From: Hyphomicrobiaceae bacterium UBA7697
GTDB taxonomy: Bacteria; Pseudomonadota; Alphaproteobacteria; Rhizobiales; Methyloligellaceae
Assembly: GCA_002482645.1 (NCBI GenBank)
Contig: DLGJ01000012.1
Location: 221,534-285,533 of the forward strand
Length of the DNA stretch: 64,000 nt
Reading direction: 5' to 3'
Part shown: positions 16,882 to 24,048 of the stretch, piece after piece
How the letters are laid out: each line of letters starts with the position of its first letter
How positions within the stretch are numbered: the first letter of the stretch is position 1
Program-made: the position numbers and the translations under genes
The notes under the pieces: model-generated
The model's database searches: none
What the model was told of the DNA's origin: nothing
What the model saw: only the letters and a program-made list of their open reading frames with translations

Positions 16882-17744
16882 AGAAAGCTGCGCCGGCGAG
16901 CGGGCACGGGAGCAAGTCCCATGAAATGGGCATGCACCAGGAGCAGCTCACCGGCCGCACGCAGCAGGTCTTTTTCGACATCGATCTTAATGAGCCGCAT
17001 CACGGTTTCGGCCTCCCCGACACGTTCGATGTGGACTTCAACAAGCGTGGCGAAATTGACGCGTCGAACATGGACGCCAACGCCGTCAACGCCCGTATTC
17101 GTGAGATGATGGGCGAGGGCTATGGCACGATCGTCCTCAAGAATCCGGCTTCCAAGCATTCCATGGCGGTCGGCATTCTGAACCGCTTGAACCTGATCAT
17201 CGAAGGCTCGCTGGGCTATTTCGGCTGCGGGCTGCTCGACGGCCCCAACGTTCGCATCAACGGCCGTGTTGGCTGGTCGTGCGGCGAGAACATGATGGCC
17301 GGCACGATTCTCATCGAGAAGAACGCCGGTTCGCAGTTCGGCGCGGCCATTCGCGGCGGCGATCTCGTCTGCAAGGGCGACGTCGGTTCCCGTACGGGCA
17401 TCGATATGAAGGGCGGCAATATTATCGTCGGCGGCAGCACGGGGTCGTTCACCGGCTTCATGATGCAGCGTGGCCGGATGGTGATTTGCGGCGACGCCGG
17501 AAAGAACCTCGGCGACTCGATGTACGACGGCACGATCTTCCTTGGCGGTGAGCCTCGGAGCCTGGGCGTGGACGCCGTTTGGAGTGAGATGACCGATCTC
17601 GACAAGGATTGGTTGGAGAAGAAGCTGACGAAGTACGACGTGATGCCCAAGGGTGGCATCGGGTCGTTCCGCAAGATCGTCGCCGGTAAGCAGCTCTGGA
17701 ACTACGACAATCTAGAGCCGACCGAGAAGAAACTGGTTCTGTAA
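16869..17744 (+). CDS. mgsB: N-methylglutamate synthase subunit B, GXGXG domain
   Basis: The 291-residue protein is built from the right-handed GXGXG beta-helix seen at the C-terminus of GltB, with repeats such as VRINGRVGWSCGENM, IRGGDLVCKGDVGSRTGIDM, GGNIIVGGSTGSFTGFMMQRG and VICGDAGKNLGDSMYDG. It is a structural and channelling subunit between the amidotransferase and FMN subunits. The ATG lies within the end of mgsA and is preceded by GAGGAGGTG. mgsC begins 15 bp downstream. Splitting GltB into three genes is the hallmark of the mgsABC/glxBCD family. Confidence 0.85.
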   Translation: MAALKKAAPASGHGSKSHEMGMHQEQLTGRTQQVFFDIDLNEPHHGFGLPDTFDVDFNKRGEIDASNMDANAVNARIREMMGEGYGTIVLKNPASKHSMAVGILNRLNLIIEGSLGYFGCGLLDGPNVRINGRVGWSCGENMMAGTILIEKNAGSQFGAAIRGGDLVCKGDVGSRTGIDMKGGNIIVGGSTGSFTGFMMQRGRMVICGDAGKNLGDSMYDGTIFLGGEPRSLGVDAVWSEMTDLDKDWLEKKLTKYDVMPKGGIGSFRKIVAGKQLWNYDNLEPTEKKLVL

Positions 17745-17759
17745 AGGGAGCTTCCGTCA

Positions 17760-19139
17760 ATGGCTAAGGATAAAAAGCAAAAGGCAAACGGCGCGCAGGA
17801 GCCCGCCGAGCAGAGCCGCTTCTTGCTGGGCAAGAGTCAGATCTTCACGCCGGAGGTCATGAACGACATCCACGTGAAGGCGGAGCTGGGCCGGTATCGT
17901 ATGCGCGGCTTCTCGCTCTTCAAGAAGATTCCCCATTGGGACGATCTAACCTTCTTGCCGGGCACGCTGACGCGTTTCGTCATCGAGGGCTATCGCGAGA
18001 AATGCGATACCAAGACGGTGATCGGCCCGCGGGCCAAGCGTCCGCTGGAACTCGACATCCCGGTCTACGTCACGGGTATGAGCTTCGGCGCGCTGTCCTA
18101 CGAGGCGAAGATCGCGCTTGCGCGCGGTGCCACGATGGCCGGCACGGCGACGTGCTCGGGCGAGGGCGGTATGATCCCCGACGAGCGGCGCTATTCGTCC
18201 AAATGGCTGTATCAGTGCATTCAGTCGCGTTACGGCTTCAACCCGAGCCATCTGCGGCTTGCCGATGCGTGCGAGTTCTTCATCGGTCAGGGCTGTAAGG
18301 TCGGCCTGGGCGGCCACTTGATGGGCCAGAAGGTGACCGATCAGGTCGCCGAGATGCGCTCGCTGCCTGCCGGTATCGATCAGCGGTCGCCTGCCCGTCA
18401 CCCCGACTGGCTCGGACCGGACGATCTGGCGCTGAAGATCGAGGAAATCCGCGAAGCGACGAACTGGGAAATTCCGATCCAGCTCAAGCTTGGTGCCGCG
18501 CGCGTGTACGACGACGTGCGTATGGCGGTGAAGTGCGGTCCCGACTCGATCTATATCGACGGCATGGAAGGCTCCACCGGTGCGGGTCCGCACATCGCGA
18601 CGGAAGATACGGGCGTGCCCGGAATCGCCGCGATCCGGCAGGCTCGCCGCGCGATCGACGAGTTGGGCATGCGCGGCAAGGTCAGCCTCGTCTATGCCGG
18701 CGGTATCCGCAACGGCGGCGACGTGGCCAAGGCTTTGGCGCTCGGTGCCGACGCTATCGCGATCGGTCACTCGGTGATGATGGCGCTCAACTGCAACAAG
18801 GAGATCCCGGAGTCGGACTACGAGGCCGAGATGGGCGTTCCGGCAGGGCGTTGCTATCACTGCCATACGGGCCGTTGTCCGGTCGGTGTCGCGACGCAGG
18901 ATCCGGAGTTGCGCAAGCGGCTCGATCCTGAAGAGGCGGCGGAGCGTGTCTACAACTTCCTGCACACGCTGACTCTGGAAGCGCAGCTCCTGGCGCGTGG
19001 TTGCGGCAAGACCGACATCCACAGCCTCGAGCCGGAAGATCTCGCCGCGCTCACGATGGAAGCTTCCGCCATGGCTCAAGTGCCGCTGGCGGGAACCGAC
19101 ATGACTGTCGGCGTTGAAAATTATCACAAGCTTGGGTGA
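17760..19139 (+). CDS. mgsC: N-methylglutamate synthase subunit C, FMN-binding glutamate-synthase domain
   Basis: This 459-residue protein matches the central FMN/Fe-S domain of glutamate synthase: VTGMSFGALSYEAKIALARG, CSGEGGMIPDERRY, IQLKLGAARVYDDV, DGMEGSTGAGPHIA and VYAGGIRNGGDVAKALALGADAI. The cluster ligands are in CYHCHTGRCPVGV. It would transfer methylamine to 2-oxoglutarate giving N-methylglutamate at the FMN site. The reductase partner (GltD-type) is absent here, as usual for this family. It ends 8 bp before the ATG of the 132-residue gene. Confidence 0.85.
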   Translation: MAKDKKQKANGAQEPAEQSRFLLGKSQIFTPEVMNDIHVKAELGRYRMRGFSLFKKIPHWDDLTFLPGTLTRFVIEGYREKCDTKTVIGPRAKRPLELDIPVYVTGMSFGALSYEAKIALARGATMAGTATCSGEGGMIPDERRYSSKWLYQCIQSRYGFNPSHLRLADACEFFIGQGCKVGLGGHLMGQKVTDQVAEMRSLPAGIDQRSPARHPDWLGPDDLALKIEEIREATNWEIPIQLKLGAARVYDDVRMAVKCGPDSIYIDGMEGSTGAGPHIATEDTGVPGIAAIRQARRAIDELGMRGKVSLVYAGGIRNGGDVAKALALGADAIAIGHSVMMALNCNKEIPESDYEAEMGVPAGRCYHCHTGRCPVGVATQDPELRKRLDPEEAAERVYNFLHTLTLEAQLLARGCGKTDIHSLEPEDLAALTMEASAMAQVPLAGTDMTVGVENYHKLG

Positions 19140-19147
19140 GGAAGACG

Positions 19148-19546
19148 ATGTCAAAGAAAGATCAGAACGACGTCGATAAGTACCTGAAGGACTCCAAGGG
19201 GCTCGACACGGACCGCGAGAAGGTGATCGGTCAGCACATCGGCTATCGCTACGATGTGAACCTGCTGCCGGACTACGGTCGGATTACGCCGTTCCTCGCG
19301 GAATACATGGAGTTCATGGGCTGGGACGACCTCAATTGGTTGGAGGACGTCCACATGGGCTACGAGGAAGGGCAGCCGGCCATCTTCGACCGCAACATCA
19401 ACGGTTGGGTGCGCATTCCGAAGTCGATGAAGCTGCCGGACAATCAGCAGGACCGGGACATGATCGCCCGCGAGTTGCTGATCCGGTTCCAGACTTCGCC
19501 GAAGCACCCGCTCAACGATCTGAACAAGGCCTACCGCAAGTTCTAA
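19148..19546 (+). CDS. Unrecognised 132-residue protein at the end of the mgs operon
   Basis: The product is hydrophilic and acidic, without signal peptide, membrane segment or cysteine. Visible stretches are DREKVIGQHIGYRYDVNLLP, EYMEFMGWDDLNWLEDVHMG and IARELLIRFQTSPKHPLNDL. The many Trp, Tyr and acidic residues look like a folded, conserved domain rather than a spurious frame. The start ATG at 19148 follows GAGGAAG; a GTG at 19136 is possible. I do not recognise the family. Position 8 bp after mgsC with a good ribosome site implies co-translation with the N-methylglutamate synthase. It could be a small subunit or a partner of the FAD enzyme (inference). Confidence 0.75.
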   Translation: MSKKDQNDVDKYLKDSKGLDTDREKVIGQHIGYRYDVNLLPDYGRITPFLAEYMEFMGWDDLNWLEDVHMGYEEGQPAIFDRNINGWVRIPKSMKLPDNQQDRDMIARELLIRFQTSPKHPLNDLNKAYRKF

Positions 19547-19557
19547 CGAACTTGCGG
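19534..19557 (+). terminator. Perfect hairpin with the stop codon in its loop
   Basis: A 10-bp perfect stem (CCGCAAGTTC with GAACTTGCGG) closes a 4-nt loop TAAC containing the TAA stop of the 132-residue gene. No T-tract follows. It probably stabilises the 3' end of the mgs message or lowers readthrough into the permease gene, rather than terminating fully. Confidence 0.45.
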
Positions 19558-19709
19558 TTCGCCGCCTTTCAGAACACGTTTGAAACAGACGGGGAGGTGC
19601 GTGTAAGAACAAGCTGGTCTTGACTGAAAAATGAACAAGAAGCCCGAGCCGAAAAAGGCCGGATGACAACTAGGTTCGCGCATATAGAACGTCCTAGAGG
19701 GAGGAAAAT

Positions 19710-21314
19710 ATGGCTAATACAGCAGCGGGCACCGCAGGCGGTGCCGGCGAGCCGGGTACGCTTCATCGCGTAATCGGCTGGAAGGATGCGTTCTGGGTCG
19801 CCAGTGGCGTCCCGGCGCTCGTGCTCTTTTCCATTGGCGGTATTGCCGCCACGGTGGGCACGCCGTCCGTTCTTGTTTGGACTCTGTCGGTCCTTTTCGG
19901 ATTCATCCAGGCATTTACATACGCTGAAATCGCCGGTCTTTTCCCGACCAAGTCGGGTGGAGCTTCGGTTTATGGCGCCGCGGCTTGGGTCCGGTATAGC
20001 CGTATCATCGCGCCGTTGTCGGTATGGTGTAACTGGCTCGCTTGGACCCCGGTCCTTGCCATCGGTTGCGGTATCGCCGCCGGTTACATCCTAACGGCAC
20101 TGTTCCCCGCCGACGCGGCAATCCGGACTTGGTCGATCCAGCTTGTGGATCTGCATTTCCTCAAGGACGGATTGGCTCTTCGTCTCGATTCGACCTTCTT
20201 CATCGGCGCGATCCTGATGCTGATTTCGTTCGGCATTCAGCACCGCGGAATTATGTCCACCGCCAAGGTGCAGACGATCGTCGGTGCGTCGGTTCTGATC
20301 CCGCTGCTGATTATCGGTATCGTGCCTCTCATCACGGGCGACGTGGCAATGGAGGCGTTCCAGCCCTTCGCGCCTGGTACGGAGGCAGGTTCGGCGGCCT
20401 GGGACAAGGCAGGATGGTCGTTATTCTTGGGCGGTCTCTTCATCGCCGCGTGGTCCGCCTACGCGTTCGAGACGGCAATTTGCTACACGAGCGAATTCAG
20501 GGATCCCGCAACGGATACCTATAAAGCGATCCTGTACTCGGGCCTGTTGTGCATCGCCGTTTACACGCTGGTGCCGCTGTCCTTCCAAGGCGCCCTCGGG
20601 TTGGCTGGCGTGATGGCGCCGGGCATCGTCGATGGTTCGGGCGTTGCGCAGGCGATGGCCGGCATGGTCGGCGGCGGAGCCGTCGTCACGAACCTTCTGG
20701 TGGTGATGCTTCTGCTTGCCTTGATGCTGGCGATTACCACGGCGATGGCCGGTAGCTCGCGCACCCTGTATCAGGGGTCGGTCGATGGCTGGCTGCCGCG
20801 TTACCTGAGCCGGGTGAACTCGCACGGCGCGCCGACGAGCGGCATGGGAACGGACCTCTGTTTCAATCTCATCCTTCTCATGATGTCGGACTACCTGTTC
20901 GTTCTGGCGGTCTCCAATGTCTGCTACCTCGTGTTCAACTTCTTGAATCTGAACTCGGGCTGGATTCACCGGATCGACAACGCGCATGTGAAGCGTCCGT
21001 GGAAGGCGCCGACCATTCTTCTCGGCGCGGGCGTCGTTCTCGCATTCGTCAATGCGTTCCTTTTGGGTGCGGGTGCCAACATTTGGGGACCGGGCACGCT
21101 GCTTGCGGGCGCCGTCGCCATCGCGATCATCATCCCGGTCTTCCTGTTCCGGCACTATATCCAGGACGGTGGCGTGTTCCCGCCGCAGATGCTGGAAGAT
21201 CTGTCGGTCGATGGAAAGACCATCAGCAAGCCGAAGGCGGGCATATTGCCCTATGTCGCTATTGCTGGCGGAATTCTATCCGCGGCGACTGGCTACATGA
21301 TCTTCTGGGGCTAG
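19710..21314 (+). CDS. APC-superfamily amino acid/amine permease
   Basis: The 534-residue protein has about 12-13 hydrophobic segments, with the APC-type N-terminal region ALVLFSIGGIAATVGTPSVL and FGFIQAFTYAEIAGLFPTKS and a later IAAWSAYAFETAICYTSEF. The ATG follows AGAGGGAGG. It lies 163 bp after the 132-residue gene on the same strand. The location suggests uptake of methylamine, an N-methylated amino acid or glutamate for the pathway; the sequence does not give the substrate. A long hairpin follows the stop. Confidence 0.85.
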   Translation: MANTAAGTAGGAGEPGTLHRVIGWKDAFWVASGVPALVLFSIGGIAATVGTPSVLVWTLSVLFGFIQAFTYAEIAGLFPTKSGGASVYGAAAWVRYSRIIAPLSVWCNWLAWTPVLAIGCGIAAGYILTALFPADAAIRTWSIQLVDLHFLKDGLALRLDSTFFIGAILMLISFGIQHRGIMSTAKVQTIVGASVLIPLLIIGIVPLITGDVAMEAFQPFAPGTEAGSAAWDKAGWSLFLGGLFIAAWSAYAFETAICYTSEFRDPATDTYKAILYSGLLCIAVYTLVPLSFQGALGLAGVMAPGIVDGSGVAQAMAGMVGGGAVVTNLLVVMLLLALMLAITTAMAGSSRTLYQGSVDGWLPRYLSRVNSHGAPTSGMGTDLCFNLILLMMSDYLFVLAVSNVCYLVFNFLNLNSGWIHRIDNAHVKRPWKAPTILLGAGVVLAFVNAFLLGAGANIWGPGTLLAGAVAIAIIIPVFLFRHYIQDGGVFPPQMLEDLSVDGKTISKPKAGILPYVAIAGGILSAATGYMIFWG

Positions 21315-21362
21315 TCGAAGACACGGAGATTACGAACGGCGCATCACAGCGCCTTCCCTCCC

Positions 21363-21400
21363 GGAATGGCCGAGACCAGAAATGGTTCTCGGCCATTTCC
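21363..21400 (+). terminator. Strong hairpin after the permease gene
   Basis: The arms GGAATGGCCGAGACC and GGTTCTCGGCCATTTCC form a near-perfect stem of about 15 bp (one G-T pair, one bulge) around AGAAAT. The T-tract is weak. It marks the end of the amine operon and faces the convergent minus-strand gene. Confidence 0.65.
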
Positions 21401-21625
21401 GATTCAGGCCTGAAGATTTGGAGCTCGTCGCAGCCGGTGCCGTGTCCGGCACCCCGGCCTACGCCGTAGCGAAACCGGAAGCCGGCGTGAACGCCGTAAG
21501 GCGCACATGCGGCAGGCATTGCCATGGAAGATGTCGTGGACGCCTTGCGGGCGCCGCCGGTCTTCGCGGCCGACGGCTTCATACGGCGGAGTGACCCGTG
21601 CTCGCCGCGTGGTCCCGCCGACCGC

Positions 21626-22237
21626 TCAGAAATTCGCTTCCGCGGACTTCCAGTCTGGTTTGAACACGATGACCCGCGCGCCGTCCGGGAGCGAAGGGTT
21701 GAACACGCGGTTGTGCCAGATGGCCGCGTCGTGATTGGCGTTGCTCTCCTTCACGGCCTTGACCTTGCAGGGAACGCGAAAGCTATGGCGCCCTTGCGTG
21801 AAGTCGAGAACGCATTGACCGGCCTCTACGAGTTCGCCGGCGAGGGCGGCGTCGGGCGGCAAGACGGCCAGGAGCCGGTCGGTAAATTGCGCCGCGTCGT
21901 GATAATATTCCGATTGGAGAAACCGCAGGGCTTTCTCGTAGGTTTCGCGCGGGTCCGGCGACTTCATGACCTGAAACCGGAAAAACGCCGTCGATTCCTC
22001 CGGGGCCTCGCGCGCGAGCAACACGGTGAGTGCCGGCAGGCGTTCCTCGCCGGATTGCATGAGCACACGCGGACACATGCCTTGCGCCGGCCGGCCTCCT
22101 TGTTCGCGCATCGCGGTCTTCCTCAGCTGGCACTGCCATTCGAGGAAGCGGTCTTTCAGCGATCTCGATCCTTTTTTGCTCACGGCGGCGTCCTGCCTCG
22201 TTTTTGACTTCGCGACCGTCGAACGGCCCGCGGTCAT
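21626..22237 (-). CDS. Hypothetical protein, 203 residues
   Basis: This soluble protein has a basic N-terminus (about 1-40) and a folded-looking middle: VMKSPDPRETYEKALRFLQS, HDAAQFTDRLLAVLPPDAAL and ARVIVFKPDWKSAEANF. It has no signal peptide or membrane segment. AAGAGG lies upstream of the ATG. Two internal Met codons would give shorter forms. I do not recognise the family. It converges on the permease operon and is divergent from the outer-membrane gene. Confidence 0.6.
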   Translation of the reverse strand: MTAGRSTVAKSKTRQDAAVSKKGSRSLKDRFLEWQCQLRKTAMREQGGRPAQGMCPRVLMQSGEERLPALTVLLAREAPEESTAFFRFQVMKSPDPRETYEKALRFLQSEYYHDAAQFTDRLLAVLPPDAALAGELVEAGQCVLDFTQGRHSFRVPCKVKAVKESNANHDAAIWHNRVFNPSLPDGARVIVFKPDWKSAEANF

Positions 22238-22531
22238 GCCTCTTGTGTCTGCGCGACTGGCCTCGGGATGTGCTTCGCGAGTTCCGCCGGGCGGCTCTTC
22301 GAGTTCGCCGAACGCGCGTCCGGAGCGAAGGGTATTTTATGGAAATGCGGCAAACAAGGTTGCCCTCGCGAATTCTAAGGCCACGCCCATTCGATCTTTT
22401 GTGGCAAGTCTTTTCGGGTCCGTCGAGACGGCCCAATGCGGTTTTGTGGCCCGTGCTGCGCCTGTCATTTTTGCCGCGCCGTCCACGTCTTCGCGATGCG
22501 GCTTGCGTTGGGCCATGTCATGGCTTGGCCA

Positions 22532-22589
22532 TTAACCCGTCGCTAACCATACGAAGTTTCGCCCCCCTTCATCGTTAAGAGACGTTTAG
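22532..22589 (+). promoter_or_regulatory. Two CtrA-like boxes upstream of the outer-membrane protein gene
   Basis: TTAA-N7-CTAACC at 22532-22548 and TTAA-N7-TTAG at 22575-22589 each match the alphaproteobacterial CtrA consensus TTAA-N7-TTAAC with few mismatches. They lie about 95-150 bp before the ATG. The rest of the 444-bp intergenic stretch (22238-22681) shows no other gene. Confidence 0.45.
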
Positions 22590-22681
22590 GGGCAGGCTCT
22601 ATCCTTCAGGGCGTGAGTGCCTGGTTTTGCCAAGGGGGGGGACAGGCGAAACGGGCTCTCGATCTTATGAGGGAGTGTCTT

Positions 22682-23365
22682 ATGCGTACGGGATTTTTCC
22701 GGGCCGCGGCCTTTTCTGCGACCTTTGCGATCGGCGCCACGGCTTCATTGTCCGCTTTCGGTCAGGACGCCTACGGCTTGTACGATGGCAGTTCTTACTA
22801 CGGTTCGTCCGTTCAGTCGCAGGATCGTTTCGAAGGCTGGTGGCTGGGCGGCACGATTGGCGGGTCCTTCGTAAATTACGGCATGTCGCCGGGGTCGGTG
22901 GACGCCGACGGCGTGATCGGCGGTGTCGTGGGCGGTTTCAGCTGGCAGCACGGTCCGTTCGTGATCGGTCTCGAGGGCGACTATCTGGCATCCGACATCG
23001 ATGGCGGCGGCCTGATCAACGGGGGACCGAACAAGGCGCAGGTCGGCTTCGACAGTCTTGCGGATTTGCGTTTGCGTCTGGGTTACACGGTCACGCCCAA
23101 CCTGCTTCTGTTCGGTACGTTGGGTGGCGCGTGGGCCAATGCCGACCTCTTTATCAGCGGGCCTGGCGGCGGTTTCCGCGAAACGACGTTCACGGGCTGG
23201 AGCGCGGGCGGTGGCGCCGAATACGCCTATGACAGGAACTGGAGCCTGCGCCTCGATTATCAGTTCACGGACTTCGGCGAGGAAACCGTGAAGTACTCCG
23301 GCGGCAAGCAGACTTTCGACCCGGATTCGAACTCGTTCCGCGGTTCGATCATCTACAGCTTCTAG
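22682..23365 (+). CDS. Outer-membrane beta-barrel protein (Omp25/Omp31-like)
   Basis: The 227-residue precursor has a clear signal peptide (MRTGFFRAAAFSATFAIGAT to ASLSAFGQ). An eight-stranded OmpA/Omp25-type barrel follows: FEGWWLGGTIGGSF, GPFVIGLEGDYLASDI, LADLRLRLGYTVTPNLLLFG, GGGAEYAYDRNWSLRLDYQF and a C-terminal aromatic residue (SIIYSF). It is probably an abundant structural porin-like protein of the outer membrane. The ATG at 22682 follows GAGGGAG; the frame upstream adds a non-signal leader. Its TAG overlaps the TAG of the convergent RNase gene in a shared CTAG. Confidence 0.85.
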   Translation: MRTGFFRAAAFSATFAIGATASLSAFGQDAYGLYDGSSYYGSSVQSQDRFEGWWLGGTIGGSFVNYGMSPGSVDADGVIGGVVGGFSWQHGPFVIGLEGDYLASDIDGGGLINGGPNKAQVGFDSLADLRLRLGYTVTPNLLLFGTLGGAWANADLFISGPGGGFRETTFTGWSAGGGAEYAYDRNWSLRLDYQFTDFGEETVKYSGGKQTFDPDSNSFRGSIIYSF

Positions 23366-24048
23366 GGAACCGGCACGGCGATACGACGGAGCGGGCAAAG
23401 GCGCTTTTGGCTTATGTTCGCTCCGCAAGCCTGCGGCTCGAAATCGTTGCCGAAGCATATCCGCACGTCGAAGAGATTGCCGCGACGGCACGTCACGGCG
23501 ATCATGTCCGGTTCGAGCCAATCGTTCGCGGCTATGAACTCGCTTTCGATCTTCCCCGGCGACAGGAAGCGCTGGGTCTTGGGATCGTCAAGCGCCTTGG
23601 GAATGACGACCCGCTCATAGGCCTTGCGCGCCGCCGCGAAGTAATCTGCCGGAGACAGGCCGCTGTACGTCCCATGAGTCTTGTATTCGTGGATGACGAT
23701 CCCCTTGTCCGGCATGATGCCGTGCATCTCGCCGATCACGTCCGAGGGAACCCAAGGACGCTGGCCGCGATAGCAATCCTCCGGCCAGCCGAAATCGTAT
23801 TGCGGCCAGAAGCCGTGCAGGACGAAGTCCGCGTCGTTCCCCGCATTGCATTGTTCGTCGCCGCGCCGGAGTCCTTCCGTCAAGCAATGCGTCGGAGACC
23901 AGCTCAGGACGAGCGCGTAGTAGTCGATGCCGCCGGGATCCGCGTGGCGGAATGCATGCGGGCGGATTCCGTCATAGGCGGCCGCGGTCGCGGATGCCAT
24001 GAGCAAGGCGCCCAGAGCGAGGACGCCGGCATGCACGCTACGCCGCAT
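23362..24048 (-). CDS. Secreted ribonuclease T2 family protein
   Basis: The 228-residue precursor has a signal peptide (MRRSVHAGVLALGALLMASATAAA). Both catalytic segments of RNase T2 are present: CAS1 DFVLHGFWPQYDFG and CAS2 HEYKTHGTYSG, with the catalytic His and Glu/Lys in place. It should act in the periplasm or outside the cell to degrade RNA for nutrients. The start at 24048 is chosen because the signal peptide begins there and the ATG overlaps the M20 peptidase gene end by 11 bp; a longer frame to 24237 only reads back into that gene. Confidence 0.9.
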   Translation of the reverse strand: MRRSVHAGVLALGALLMASATAAAYDGIRPHAFRHADPGGIDYYALVLSWSPTHCLTEGLRRGDEQCNAGNDADFVLHGFWPQYDFGWPEDCYRGQRPWVPSDVIGEMHGIMPDKGIVIHEYKTHGTYSGLSPADYFAAARKAYERVVIPKALDDPKTQRFLSPGKIESEFIAANDWLEPDMIAVTCRRGNLFDVRICFGNDFEPQACGANISQKRLCPLRRIAVPVP

